64,000 nucleotides of DNA from Limnephilus marmoratus (taxonomy: Eukaryota > Arthropoda > Insecta > Trichoptera > Limnephilidae): assembly GCA_917880885.1 (NCBI GenBank), contig OU862927.1, positions 22,971,450-23,035,449 on the forward strand, read 5' to 3'. Below, in pieces: positions 19,130 through 30,212 of the stretch (positions are counted from its first letter, which is position 1; every line of letters starts with the position of its first letter). The position numbers were made by a program, and so were the translations under genes. The notes under the pieces were generated by a model. The model saw only the letters and a list, made by a program, of their open reading frames with translations, made no database searches and had not been told where the DNA came from.

Positions 19130-19710
19130 CAAAAGAAATGCGACATTAAACCCGCGTTCTATACTGATAACAATTTAGGTAAATTACTAAAAAAACACTA
19201 AAGATATACATCATAAATTAAGCCACTCAGGCATTTACCAACTATGTTGCTATGATTGTCCTTCGTTCTACATAGGTAAAACAACTAGAAATGTAAACAT
19301 TAGAATCACAACATTTAAGATGCTTAAATAATAATAATTTTTCAGAGTTTGCTAATCACCTAATTTCCACAGGTCACACTTTTAATAAGGACACAGGGTT
19401 TAAAATTCTTCACTGTAACAATAAAAGCAAAAAATTAGATAATTTAGAAGCACTAGAAATCATAAAATCCCTAAATAATAATGCTAGTATTTTGAATAAC
19501 CAAATTAATTTATCTTTCCGTCCCATTCTAAATATTTTTTCCAATTAACCGCTCTGTTCTTTCCGGAAATCCCGCAATTACCCCCACCCCTTTGCTCCCC
19601 TCCCACTCAAACACTTAACATTCTGTATTATAGTTTAGTTATAATATTCTCCTGACGAAGGAAGGGTGCTTCTGTAACCGGTAGCGTGTTTTAAAATAAA
19701 AGTGGTCTTA
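19130..19710 (+). pseudogene. Penelope-like element 3' part: GIY-YIG endonuclease
   Basis: Plus strand, with frame breaks: CCYDCPSFYIGKTTRNVNIR at 19,243-19,300, then FANHLISTGHTFNKDTGFKI and LDNLEALEIIKSLNNNASIL, ending RPILNIFSN and a stop. The spaced cysteines before YIG, the R.....R helix and the NHLISTGH block are characteristic of the PLE GIY-YIG nuclease, which follows the PLE RT. Here the RT is gone (5' truncation). The 3' flank ends AAAATAAAAGTGGTCTTAAA, the PLE terminal phrase also seen at 23.6, 25.9 and 30.5 kb. Confidence 0.8.
19651..19690 (+). ncRNA. Degenerate hammerhead ribozyme motif of a PLE
   Basis: CTGACGA, a GGAAG/CTTC stem, then GTAA in place of GAAA and CCGGTAGC in place of CCGGTCGG. 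Two core changes predict no activity. Its position downstream of the GIY-YIG frame ties this motif family to PLEs. Confidence 0.5.
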
Positions 19711-20164
19711 AACAAATTTATGTGTTTTTTATTGTAAAAGTAATGCTTCCTATTTTTTTCTACTTAAATAAAGTTAGTTAGAAGAAAATTTTTGAATTTG
19801 GTGCCATTCTTCAATCTGCTGCAGTTGGAATTTTTTTGCGCCAACAGGTGGCAGCACTGCAGTCGCTTGCAAAATGGCTAACATCGATGTTCGTATTAAA
19901 CAGCGTTCTGTGATTGATTCTTGACTGTAGAAGGTGAAACGCCCTTTCGCATTCATAAAAGTCTGAAAAATGTTTACCATTGACATACACGACAGATTGG
20001 TGAAGACAGTCTAATTTTAAATAAGAAAAAATAAAAATGATAACAATGGTACTTAAGAAATTTTATCAATTATTTTAGAAGACTTGGGTTAGGTTTAATG
20101 ATTTGGTTCGAAAACGTACATACTGAGATATAGGATTGAATTAAAAACAGTAAATGGAATTTTT

Positions 20165-20570
20165 TACATAAGCTCCACACAGGAGGCTCCAAGAAAAATA
20201 ATTTCCTTCAGGGCCCATGTCGTCTTTGGGAATGCTGTACGGAGGGTCTTTTTAGGAAAGGGAAGGAAAAAGGTACGAGGGGTGGGTAGGAATCTGGGGG
20301 CCAGAATATCCAGTATATCCAGGAGTGATGGGCGTATGAATCCATCCCTCCCACTGCGGTGCATGGTGACGTTCTGACGGCCCGCCACGATGTAGATGGA
20401 CAAAATCATTTTCCGCCATACGCATTTGTAGACAAACCTCACTCTATGAACATAGGGCCCCCTGCTAAGTCACCAAACGTAACGAACAACTCGGGCTGAC
20501 CACTTGGTTATCTAATAAACGGTTCCCGGGGCGACGGCACCCTTGCCCGCCTCCATAATTGAAAATATTA
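20165..20570 (-). mobile_element. Short LINE-tailed retroelement, long copy
   Basis: The longest copy here. On minus it runs from GGAGGCGGGCAAGGGTGCCG through the GGTGACTTAGCAGG and CGGCCCGCC-complement blocks to the GGGCCCTGAAGG...GGAGCC hairpin and a GTGTGGAGCTTATGTAA end. It defines a roughly 400-bp unit with a GC-rich 5' part and the LINE-derived 3' hairpin. No coding frame is conserved between copies. Confidence 0.7.
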
Positions 20571-21205
20571 AAGGTGTTCCGTATCCATATATCATAATCG
20601 TCAAGCCCAATTTTTGTAAGTATTCATTCTAACCTAGTACTTTATCGATGGCCGAGTCCATTAAACTAGCGTATCCTTCCACAATATTGCTGCAGTAGTT
20701 TTTCTTGGCGTTCTTCTTCTTCTTTTCAGGAATTCTCCCCTTTTGTTTTACCGATAGACGTTTCCAACACACGTCCTCTGTCTAGCAATCTAGTCTGAGA
20801 TTTAATGCTTTCACCGTGGTCATAATGTCAAACGACGGTGAAAAATCGTGGCAAGCAAAGAAAAAACATATTTTTTGTAAATTCGTTCAGTCTTGCTATC
20901 CTTTGTCTCCACAGACCTATCTCTATTTACCGACTAGTTTGTGCCAACTCACGACCTTTTGAACTGTCTTTGTTCATTTCGACTACCAATCCTATAGTCG
21001 CTAATGTCTGCAAAACCCGCGAAGCGCATGATTCGTTCTGAACTGAAGCGACGACGAAAACAACTCAATGTCTGCAAACTTTCCAGCGCACAAAAAATCA
21101 GCTTTCTAAAATCTTTAATACATATCAGAAAGAAACCTTCGCTATTAGGAGATCCAATCAAAATCTCCGCACGTAATATAGGGATAGTTTATTAGTTTAT
21201 AGTTG
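20571..21205. other. No gene seen
   Basis: Unassigned. Two overlapping short open segments near 20,840-21,195 occur on both strands without recognisable motifs. Confidence 0.25.
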
Positions 21206-21206
21206 A

Positions 21207-21720
21207 CTAGCAGACCCGGCCACACGTTGCTGTGGCTAACGAAACACAACGCCATTACCCAATCTTTATACAATCCACACCACCCGCTTGCCAGCTGCCC
21301 GCTGCCTGAATTGAATATTTGAATTTCACGGCTTTTCTCTACTGTAATAAGCATGTATTTTACATATAAACTAATTAACTCGCCACTAATTATACAATGC
21401 TTGCAATGCAACACTGAATATTTGAAAAGGGAAAATCAAATACCTACTTACTCTAGGACATCTATTTTCCAATTTCTTCCGTAGAACGAATTTCAAAAGT
21501 GACGTTTTGAACGACAAAAAGCCGTTTTAGATCGCACAAAAATATGTTTTCTTTGAATTTCTCCGCTTTTCTCTAATATAATTTGCGTGTATTATACATA
21601 TAAACATTCCTCTTCAATCACTCTATCTATTGGTGAAAACCGTATGAAAATCCGTTGCGTAGTTTAAAAGATTAACGCGCACATCCATTTTAAGCGACTT
21701 CATTTTATACTATGTAAGGA
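21207..21720 (-). mobile_element. Non-autonomous Helitron-like element, long form
   Basis: The minus-strand copy starts TCCTTACATAGTATAAAATG at 21,720 and ends CTAG (T) at 21,206-21,210. The terminal hairpin is GCCACAGCAACGTGTGGC. It contains the extra interior (GTCCTAGAGTAAGTAGGTAT) also present at 1.9 kb. No Rep/helicase is present. Confidence 0.75.
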
Positions 21721-21899
21721 AGGATAAGGATAAGGATGAGGGATAATTTAGTCCTGACGGATAATTTTAACCCAAATCGGAAAAAAGATTAAACTTTTTA
21801 GTTAAAAGTTTGAATTTTTCACATATGGAAAACATTTTGTGGGTATGCATGATTTCAATAATAACAATAGAATAACTTTCTTTGAATATCACTTGACTA

Positions 21900-22170
21900 T
21901 ATACCTTTAACCAACTGGTTTCGATTCAACCTGAACCTTCATTAGAAGTGTATAAAACATTTTAAATAAATAACAGAGTTACAGTATTTATAAGTCAAAT
22001 AGAAATGGGAGACAGAACATCAACTAGGTGGGGTGGGGGCGAGAGGGAGATAAAAGTAGTTGTATTTAGTAAATTGGTTTTATTTATTTTTAATGATTTT
22101 TTATTTTATTATCACGAGAACTTCTAGAATATTAAGACGTAGACCGTAGTACATCTATCCCCGAAGATTT
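21900..22170 (-). pseudogene. Degenerate Penelope-like element 3' part
   Basis: Minus strand: RLNILEVLVIIK, aligning with LDNLEALEIIK of the PLE at 19.4 kb, then a C-rich linker and a decayed hammerhead (CTAATGA, stem GGTTCA/TGAATC, GAAACCAGTT) at about 21,907-21,955. The linker length and C-rich CCCCACCCCACC wording also match the 19.6-kb copy. Confidence 0.55.
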
Positions 22171-22246
22171 ATTAAACAAGTGGTCTTTATCTACACGGAG
22201 TGCATTGCAAACTCTGTTTTAAATTATAAGTTAAGAATTTTTAATT

Positions 22247-22368
22247 AAATGAAGACAATATTAGGGAAACTCAATTGAAAATCTGCAAGTCCCAGAGTTG
22301 CAAATATCTTTGACTGATTTTTTTGTTTCCAGATTTTCGTTTGAGTTTCGCTAATATTGTCTCCATTA
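22247..22368 (-). mobile_element. Foldback element, deleted copy of tRNA-like family
   Basis: Termini GAAGACAATATTAGGGAAAC and complement of GAGACAATATTAGCGAAAC. The centre retains AACTCTGGGACTTGC, a remnant of the tRNA-like T arm of the 57.1-kb copy. Confidence 0.5.
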
Positions 22369-22439
22369 AATTAAATATTACGGTTTGAGGTTTTACTAAT
22401 AAAGATAAAAAAATAAGAATTTTTAAGTTAAAAATTTAC

Positions 22440-23590
22440 CTTTTTTAAAATTTTGAAGTCCCGCCTGGACTAAAGTAATCCTCGCCGACAATACCTAAAA
22501 GTGCATAATCACAAATATTGCAAATTGCAAACCAAGAATTTATTAATCCAAAAAAATCTTCAAAACCTTACCGGTGAGAGCAAATTCTTCGGCAATGGTA
22601 TTCGCTTCATCAGAAACCATTTTGAATCCTCGTTAAGACGATTCTGTTCATAGCATCCCTAGAGAAGAATAAGCCACGGGAAAAGTGAGATCTTCCTGTA
22701 TTCAGAAAATAATTTTTTGTCACGATCTTCGGATAAAAAACATGTAAGCGAGACATAATTTCGAAAAGTATGGTTAGAGTTCATTAGAATAACTAAGTGA
22801 ATTGAAATAAAAGTTTCATTATACTTCTAGATATCTGATTTTATTTGTTATTTACAATATGGTGCGGTTATTATTTTTTTGAATTAAACCACGCAACTTA
22901 AGGCGATCCAATAGTCCAGGAAAAAATCGAAATCGGAATTCACGCCTCTTTAAGGAAGGAGTTTAAAAATACCTGAGAAAAGGCTTTTGGAAACGTTGGA
23001 TAAGGTATTTGCGATTTTTTTAACATGTTTACAACTCCTTTTTTACGCATAGTTTATTATAATAACATTGAAATTGAAAATAGATAGAAGCGACGAGAAG
23101 TCGCGGCCGGGCGGAACTGATGATACAAAATGGATGTGGCAAGTCTGTAGTCCGTAGGTGGACGGCATAGGGTTCACTTTGAAAAACCAAATTCATCGAC
23201 TGGCGGCCATATTGCATATTTTATTTTAATTCGGGAAGATCAGGCGTAAATATCAATATTGCGACTATTATAAAAGAAACTAAATTTGCCATATTATACG
23301 ATAAAACCATATCCGAAAGGGAGTTTATAAATAGGAGAGTTTGGAATTGAGAGTGTTTTTATAGTTCTTATACTTTTTTTTTCATAGGCTTATTAAAAGA
23401 CTTTAAGAAAAAAAATTACCGATATTTTTAAGGGCCAAGATATGTTCTACACGCAGAATTTAATTGAATCAAAATCAAAATCATTTATGGTACAAAATTT
23501 ACATTTAGTACAAAAGGTATAACTTATAGGTACCTATATCCTATTTCTTCCAGTTAACCTAACATGTTGTACAGATTTGAACACAAATGA
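22440..23590. other. No gene seen
   Basis: Low-complexity and unassigned sequence. Minus-strand frame 23,029-23,217 has no recognisable motif. Near 23,595-23,630, AAAAGTGGTCTAATACAAAG resembles PLE 3' ends, so a PLE scrap may end here. Confidence 0.3.
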
Positions 23591-23630
23591 AATATAAATA
23601 TAAAAGTGGTCTAATACAAAGTGAATTTGT

Positions 23631-24590
23631 TTTAATTTATTATATAAACATCAATATAAAAACAGGTGTACCTATGTGAGGTATTCACTTAATGTGTAAT
23701 GAGACCTGTTCAGAAGGAATGTTTTTAGTGATGACTTTAATCTTTAATCATCTATAATACTTGTAAGCGATCAAATTTTCAAAACAAAAACAAATGATTT
23801 TGCATTATTTAGTATGGCTTCATCTTAACCAACAACTGTAGCAGATAAATCTTATTAAATTAACTGATCTCTGATGCAATTGAATACAGCGTGAGACGTT
23901 AAATCCTCGCTTTGTGACTACAACTCGTGTTCAAGTATAACGTTACAAGTAGTGTAAGGATAAAGGAACTTATTCAATAGATGTTGTTCTACGCCAGCCA
24001 CAACAAAACCGAACTACAGACTTCAGGCTTCAGACGTCCTACCCGTAGCCGTAGCTCGTAGCCCGGAGCTCGTAGCTCGTACAGTTCGGTTGTGATGAGA
24101 AAAAATATGATCGAAACGTCTGGAGGCTTGTTTACTGGCTCTTCAAATTGAACGGTTTATTGTCTGACAGAATCTTGTCCATGGTTTTAAATTCTTTTCT
24201 CTTAAAATGAAAACATCATTGTAAAGATTTCTGTGTCCAGACGAATAAAATTATTGAATTTATTAGAATTAAGTCACATCTAATAAACCTCATTGTATAT
24301 TCATATTTTGGTAGTGATTTGTAAATTCCTTAAGTATTAAATATTTTAACTGTGAAATAACTTATTGAATATTAAATTGTAGTATTCAATAATTGAAGAT
24401 AAAATTAATCATTCTCAAACGAAAAATGTGAAACATAAATATCAGGAAAGATTTGGTCATATTTAAAAATTATTATATTTTTTTCTAGATGCGACAATCT
24501 TTTTCTGTTTCACATTTTTTGTCTGAGAGGTGTTAATATAATTTTAAATAATAAAAGGTTTTTATGAGATTTATAACCTTCAATAAAGAT
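23631..24590. other. No gene seen
   Basis: Unassigned. At 23,998-24,095, ACAACAAAACCGAAC and the complement of CACAACCGAACTG frame a short GTAGCTCGTAGC repeat, possibly a tiny MITE. Confidence 0.25.
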
Positions 24591-25026
24591 GGTTTGTTTA
24601 ACAAAATTTTAACAATTCATCGAATAATATATTTTTAATTTTTCACGGCCAAAAGAATTTTCATTGTATGTTCTTTGAGTGTTATGCCGTGTTGCGCTAC
24701 CTCCTTTAGCCAACAGGACAGCGTTACAGTGTCCATCATCAGTGCAGATGGACACTGTAACGCTGTCCGAAACGTTGGCTAAAGAAGGAGGTAGCGCAAC
24801 ACGGCACAACACCCCTAAAACAAATAACGAAAATTCATCAAATATTTGACGTTAGTTTTCAAGTTCCGTGAAAGTTCTATACAAGCTGTGTGATTATTTC
24901 AGTTTTATGAAGCGCCTGGCCTGTAATGATGTAATAATGGAACTTATAGAACGTTCACAAAACGTGAAAATTAACTTAAAATATTTGATGAATTCTTAAT
25001 TTTTTTTTAAACAAACCATTCTTAGT
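24591..25026. mobile_element. Foldback MITE (AGATGGGTTT family) split by a ribozyme palindrome
   Basis: Ends AGATGGTTTGTTTAACAAAA and complement AAACAAACCATTCT, with arms like those at 3.6 kb. The insertion at about 24,635-24,832 is flanked by near-identical AATTCATC, consistent with a short target duplication. Confidence 0.6.
24635..24832. mobile_element. PLE-like palindrome (second copy)
   Basis: GTGTTATGCCGTGTTGCGCT and its complement form the arms. It contains CTGATGATGGACACTG (minus side) and GCTGTCCGAAACGTTGGC (plus side), but each strand has lost part of the hammerhead core by small deletions. Outer TCACGGCCAAAAG matches the right end of the 9.9-kb copy. Confidence 0.55.
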
Positions 25027-25104
25027 TAATGCTTTTAGAGTTGAAAATTCATTCTAGACCTACAGAATATTAAAAAGGTGTCGCAAATAAATATAAATTA
25101 ATAG

Positions 25105-25762
25105 TTATACTTTTGAATGTAGCTATAACTTTGTGGTTATCCATTAGAGATAAATGAAACTAAATAAATGTAAGCAATTTGATGACCCAGATGCAATGAT
25201 AGCCATGTTCGATGGAGTCATAAGAAGTAAGCTGGAGTATGCTAGTGGTGTGTGGACTCCGCACCAAGCTAAATATATTAATATGCTAGAACAAATTCAG
25301 AAAAAGTTCCTTAGGTATGTCTATATGCGGATGAATGGAACGTACCCGAGATTCATGCACCATATGGAATTACTTGAGGCAACAGATAGATTTAGCTTGG
25401 AAACTAGACGTTATGCAAATCTTGCAATTCTTAGTTTTAACATAATCCATAATCGTATTGACAGCCCATTCCTCTTGGAATGTTATGGCTTATACGTGCC
25501 TGAAAATTTCAGCCGTAGTCGTCGACACGACTTGTTCAAAATGCCATACGGCAGAACAGATGTTCTAGCACAGCATAGCATGACAAGAGGAATGGTGCTG
25601 TTGAACGAAATATCGGAAACACTAGATATATATAACTCTTCTTTAGATAGCCTTAAGATTTTTTTGTATAATAATCATCTTCCTAGGTGTTAAGACTGTC
25701 AAAATGAGAAAATTGTACAGTAATTGGATAAAAAATCTTTTGTACAATTAAAAAAAAAAAAG
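25105..25762 (+). pseudogene. LINE 3' coding fragment
   Basis: Open from 25,154 to 25,693 (179 codons): FDGVIRSKLEYASGVWTPHQ, EQIQKKFLRYVYMR and a C-terminal tail of the type that follows the RT thumb in Jockey/CR1-like LINEs. A related fragment lies at 45.8-46.8 kb (SILESGSVIWGPED, VQKKFIRYLYMR). No RT core, so 5'-truncated. A poly(A) stretch ends it at about 25,762, directly before the PLE terminal sequence. Confidence 0.75.
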
Positions 25763-25764
25763 AA

Positions 25765-25911
25765 ACAATGAAACTTTGTTTGAACCACATATATATTTGA
25801 GTAAAGCAAATTAGTACACGCTTGTCCTGAAGAAGGAACGGTCGTTCCGAAACCGGTCGTCTCTACTCAAATATTTAAGTGGTTTAAACAAAGTTACATT
25901 GTTTAATTTAT
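25765..25911 (+). mobile_element. Penelope-like terminal sequence with hammerhead
   Basis: ACAATGAAACTTTGTTTGAA on the left pairs with TTTAAACAAAGTTACATTGT on the right, so the arms are inverted. The ribozyme lies in the centre and the left-arm copy of it is missing. GTGGTTTAAACAAAG is the PLE 3' phrase. Confidence 0.6.
25820..25866 (+). ncRNA. Hammerhead ribozyme motif (PLE type)
   Basis: CTGAAGA, perfect stem II GGAAC-GGTC-GTTCC, GAAA, then CCGGTC with predicted cleavage after C25858. All conserved core positions are present. Stem I is weak, so activity may depend on tertiary or dimer contacts. Confidence 0.7.
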
Positions 25912-25975
25912 ATATAAATTAATAGGTTTATCCAAAAACCATCTAAGTTGTAAAAATATTCCTTGTTATACAGAA

Positions 25976-26060
25976 ATATGAGTTGTTTTACAGAACTTGA
26001 ACAGAACTTTCATAGAACTTGGAAATTAACTTTGAAATTTGATGAATTGTCTTAGCAACG
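25976..26060. repeat. Half copy of the AGATGGGTTT foldback MITE
   Basis: ACAGAACTTGAACAGAACTT and CTTGGAAATTAACTTTGAAA match the right arm at 3.7 kb. The left half is absent. Confidence 0.45.
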
Positions 26061-26099
26061 CTTTGCTTTTCGCCTGGACAATAAACGTATAATAAATAA

Positions 26100-26690
26100 T
26101 TTCATAACGCCATAGCTTGTTCATAATACCAGAGCTTACCAATATATTTATACAAAGTGTCCGGAAACTCGTAGTACAAGCGGGAAACTAGTGAATCTAT
26201 ATCTCGTAGAGAACCCAAAAAACTTATTTTTTTCGATCTGAGCATTTCGATTTTAATATTATTTTTTTTCTATTTTTCCATTTTTTCGGCAACTAAAGGA
26301 TTAAAAAAAATTTTGAGCCCAGTTTACCCTTCGATGCATTTTAAAAGACATTACACAGCTGAAATCAACCCCCTAGTGAACAATTTTTTCAAATTTAACC
26401 AAAAAAATTCCAACTTCGGACCAGATTTACTCGAAAACGGAAGCTCAAATCAAAAAAGTTATATCACAAATCGACTCCGAATGTGATGTGGATTTACCAG
26501 TTTCCCGCTTGTACTACTAGTTTCCGGACACCATGTATAGCCTATAGTACTCGCAAATAATGTAACTTTCTATTAGTGAAAGAATTTTAAAATCCATTCA
26601 GTAGTTTTAGTGTGAAAGAGTAACAAACATACATCCATACAAAGTTTCGCCTTTATAATATTATTATATCGATATCGATTTCCTCCATGG
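26100..26690 (+). repeat. Dispersed retroelement tail interrupted by a MITE
   Basis: 26,100-26,152 and 26,536-26,690 make one repeat (TAATACCAGAGCTTACCAAT ... CTCGCAAATAATGTAACTTT ... CAAAGTTTCGCCTTTATAAT). The middle is the TA-flanked MITE. The inverted partner is at 205-300. Confidence 0.5.
26153..26535. mobile_element. TA-flanked MITE, 38-bp TIRs
   Basis: Ends CAAAGTGTCCGGAAACTCGT and complement of CATGGTGTCCGGAAACTAGT; the match continues AGTACAAGCGGGAAACT. TA lies at both edges (26,151 and 26,536). 383 bp, non-coding. Tc1/mariner-type by ends and target. Confidence 0.75.
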
Positions 26691-26997
26691 ATAATGATGA
26701 TGTGTCATGATATACGATTGATAATATTATCTTCCTAATAATTGGGTGAAATTATTTTTATTTACGAATCTCACGCTTACACACAGAAAACGTGTTGTGA
26801 CAAATTTATTATTTCAATGGCGACTATATTTGGGTAATACATTTCTTATATATAATAAACAATTTAAAAATGCTAACAAGACTTCAAGTAGCACCAGATA
26901 TGATCATGTCGTATATCTGTGTTGTGTTCTTGTGGTGGAAATTTGTGAAAGTAAACATCAATGTTTTCCTAAAAAATATTAATAAACATTTTTTTAA

Positions 26998-27593
26998 CTT
27001 TAACCCGTCGCGTGGGGTCTTTAAAAGCCCAGGTTTTACAGAAATGCTAATTATGTTCATTTTAAATGATCCCACTGATTTCTTATTTTAGGTAGCTTCC
27101 TAAAAGGGACTATACTTGACGCAAGCGCCGAGAAAATTTAGTTTGCGCATTTGCGATGTGAGATACAGACTTGTGTTTCGGCGTGAGGCTAAAAAATCAA
27201 CAAAATACCATGAAAAATCAAGTTTATATGTTTTTTTTTATTGTATTTTGTTGATTTTTTTGTTGTAATAATAATAAGTCTATATCAACCTCAAATAGTT
27301 ATGAGTTTGATGGAAATTGGTTAGATTTTTTTTTTTAATTTTCTCTTAAAAAATATGATTCAAAATTTCAAAAAAATGTTCCTTGTTGATTTTTAAGCTC
27401 TTGCATTAAAAATAAATAACTAATTTTTAACATTTCTTTTTATTTCAAAGCAATCATTATCACCTGACTGTAATCAGTTAAAATAACATATAAAATGTAT
27501 GCTGCAACAACAATTTAATCATATTTATTTTTGGGGTCCTAAGCGACCCCACGCGATACTTCGCGTTACAAAAAAGGCGCGACGGGTGGAGGG
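26998..27593. mobile_element. piggyBac-type MITE (TTAA flanks)
   Basis: TTAA at 26,994-26,997 and 27,594-27,597. Inner ends CTTTAACCCGTCGCG and complement of CCCTCCACCCGTCGCG. GTGGGGTC recurs near both ends as an inner inverted repeat. An AT-rich interior contains TTTTTTGTTG inverted pairs. TTAA duplication and C-rich ends are the piggyBac signature. No transposase. Confidence 0.65.
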
Positions 27594-27597
27594 TTAA

Positions 27598-27810
27598 CCC
27601 CACTTAGGAGGCCTTCGGTGTATATGTCATCTTTGAGGATGCTGTGTGGAGGGTATTTTTAAGGAAAGAAGCGAGAGGAAGTTCTGGATAGGAAATGGTA
27701 TTAAGGGTGCGTAAGAATCTTGGGGTCAGTGTGTTTAGGAGTGATGGACGCTAGAATCAATTCTTCATCCATCACCAGAACCACTTGGGGTGCTCTCAGG
27801 CAGTGGTTTT
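27598..27810 (-). mobile_element. Short LINE-tailed retroelement, partial
   Basis: GGAGGCCTTCGGTGTATATG and GATGCTGTGTGGAGGG text, with TGTTTAGGAGTGATGGACG, matches the family. It abuts the TTAA end of the preceding MITE. Confidence 0.55.
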
Positions 27811-27937
27811 GGTTATCCAAAATTATGAAAAATCCAAAGTTGCGAAAAAATACTCTTAGTAAACATTATTCCTTCTAATCTCTCATTTATATAAATTGAA
27901 GATAGTGTGGGGGCATACACTCAGACTTCGTTGTCCG

Positions 27938-28315
27938 ACGATCTCCGTGGTCAAGGGGCAAAGCTCTGGACTAGAGATCCGGAAATCGCTGGTTCAAATC
28001 CCGGCGCGCGTAAGTAAATTTTATTTGATTGATTCGTGTTTTGCCAATTAAATCACTTAATATAATATAAGGTATATTTGCGGCACATTCCAGATACTCT
28101 CAGTATCGTCCTGGTGTAAGATCACCATCCAGAATTGAAACGTTGCTTAACGTGGCTAGATCAGAATAGCCAGGTACTTCCCTACCTTCCCCTTCCCCAT
28201 CTCCTCCTCAACCTCACAACATAGCCCAATTAAAGTTGCCATAATCTAACTGGCTCTAGGCGGTTGGGAGCAGTTGGGATTTTTGGGCGGGATTTTACAT
28301 AAAACAAAAAAAAAA
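27938..28315 (+). mobile_element. tRNA-headed SINE, full-length copy
   Basis: The tRNA-like head has an A box near CCGTGGTCAAGGGGC and B box CTGGTTCAAATCCC at 27,991-28,004. The body has GTAAGATCACCATCCAGAAT, TAGCCAGGTACTTCCC and CTAGGCGGTTGGGAGCAGTT, then a poly(A) tail. The minus-strand copies at 33.8 and 48.1 kb preserve the same body. Transcription would use RNA polymerase III; the partner LINE is not identified here. Confidence 0.8.
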
Positions 28316-28772
28316 TTGATGAACGTAAGGTTCACAGTAAAGAATCTTAGACAGCCCTACATACAAAATTATCTGAACTATTTAATTTTAAAAATATAAT
28401 TAAAATTTCAGAATTTTTTAAACAAAGTTTTTAAACAAAGTTTAAAATTTCGTTGTGTGAAAAAAAACATTATTTTATAAAAATAAATAAAAACGTTTAA
28501 AGTTCCCAAAGAGCTTGAATTCATCGTATCGACTATCAACATGATATGAAATATTCGATCCTGTGCATCCAGCTCTTCAAAACCCCATGCATAATGCAAC
28601 CCATCCGACTGCCTCATTTTAAAGCCGCGAAGCTCAAGTAAAGGTGTCATCCACTGAATAGATGTTCCTAGAGAAGTGTATTGTGTCCGTTTGCCCCAAG
28701 TAAGATAAATTTTTCCTTACTTTGGGTGAAATTGAATCAATGTTAATATCGGAATTCTTTTTTTTTCTTTAA

Positions 28773-29056
28773 CTTAACATAGAAGGCCCTGGTAAAAACA
28801 ATTTCTCTTATCTTCTCTCATCTTTGGGGATGCTGTAAAGCTAATGCTAAAGAAATGAGAGGAAATTCTGGGAAGGAAAACGGTGGGAGGAAATCTGGGG
28901 GTCATTGTGTCCAGGGGTAACGAACGTACTCCTGGACATACCTCCTAGTAGGAGAGACCGGCTGGAAAGGTCAAAGGGTCTCTCTTCACCAGTCTCTCTC
29001 CCAATCCGGCCAAACGCAACCGCCGCCAAGACCTTTACGAACCTCACCTCACAATC
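28773..29056 (-). mobile_element. Short LINE-tailed retroelement
   Basis: The plus side shows AGAAGGCCCTGG, TTTGGGGATGCTGT, CCAGTCTCTCTCCCAATCCG and CTTTACGAACCTCACCTCAC, the family order. The stem hairpin is decayed. Confidence 0.6.
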
Positions 29057-30170
29057 CTTTTGAAACAGTGTATTCATGATAAAAGTCCATTTTCATGTGG
29101 CTCTTTTTGATCGAAGGTTTTTTATTTGAAAAGTAATATTAAAGGCTTTTGCATATTAAGAAATATTCAGGTACTTTTTTTAAAAATTTGTTCTTTTGTT
29201 AGTCTTTTTCGTTTTACGTATCAAGCTATGACTTGTGGCTGTCTAACATTATTTTTTTAAGTAGGTATATATACACTAGTGGACTTAAGTATGGGAACTT
29301 TTTATAAATTTCTTGTATTTGCTGTTTATTCGCTCTTTTTTAAATCACGTTGGTGTTTAACTGTAATTTTGTTATCTAATTAATTTTGTTAGAAATACTT
29401 TAAATTTAATAACTTCTTTAATTCTTCTAGGCATGTGCAGTCATAACAGTCCACCAAACGTCCCTAATTTTCAGGTTTGATCACATGGAACCATGCTTGA
29501 ATAATCGCTTCATTTATTTCCCTTTTATCGCTGGGTTTGCGACGAGAAACCAGTATTTTCAATCTAGACCAGAGATTTTCAAGAGAATTCAATTCCAGAT
29601 AGTTCCCTGGCCAAGGTAAAACAATAATATGGTGGTTCTGTAACCATTTCATGCTCGTTTGGTTATGTGGCATGGGGATCCATATTGCTGGAAATTGCAT
29701 TTACCACGGTTACCCTCGAACAAATCATTGTGCTGGGCTATAATTTTAGCCCCCATATCCTCCTAGATATGGGAGCCAAAATTATAGCTCTCATAGCTCC
29801 TAAAACAATCACATATTGATACCTATTAGCCTTAATTGTGCCTTTTACCACTCCCAGACGTCCAAAACTATCGCTTGTCATACAATCCCACACCATTACA
29901 CTCAGAGAAAGTTTCGTTGTCGCACTATTGCATTCTGGTATCACATCTTCAACTTGATGGCAACGAACAAATCTTATTCCACCACTCTCAAAAGTGAATA
30001 TTTTGGTCTCGTCACTCCATATCACCTTTGCCCAGTCTTCTGAGGTCCATTCCTTATGTGTTGCAATCCATTTCAGCCTTTTATGCCTATGTTTCATGTT
30101 ATGGTTATTTTATTATTAATTTAAAATAAAACAATAACTTTGTAAACACCACTTTAATTTTATATACTTT

Positions 30171-30212
30171 ATGCCGACCGGGTTTCGCTACAACCGTAGC
30201 TTCATCAGGGCA
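30171..30212 (-). ncRNA. Hammerhead ribozyme motif (left arm)
   Basis: Minus strand: CTGATGA, stem II GCTAC-GGTT-GTAGC, GAAA, then CCCGGTC with cleavage predicted at the complement of G30176. Stem I TGCC/GGCA. One extra C in stem III relative to ACCGGU could give a one-base loop. Confidence 0.75.
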
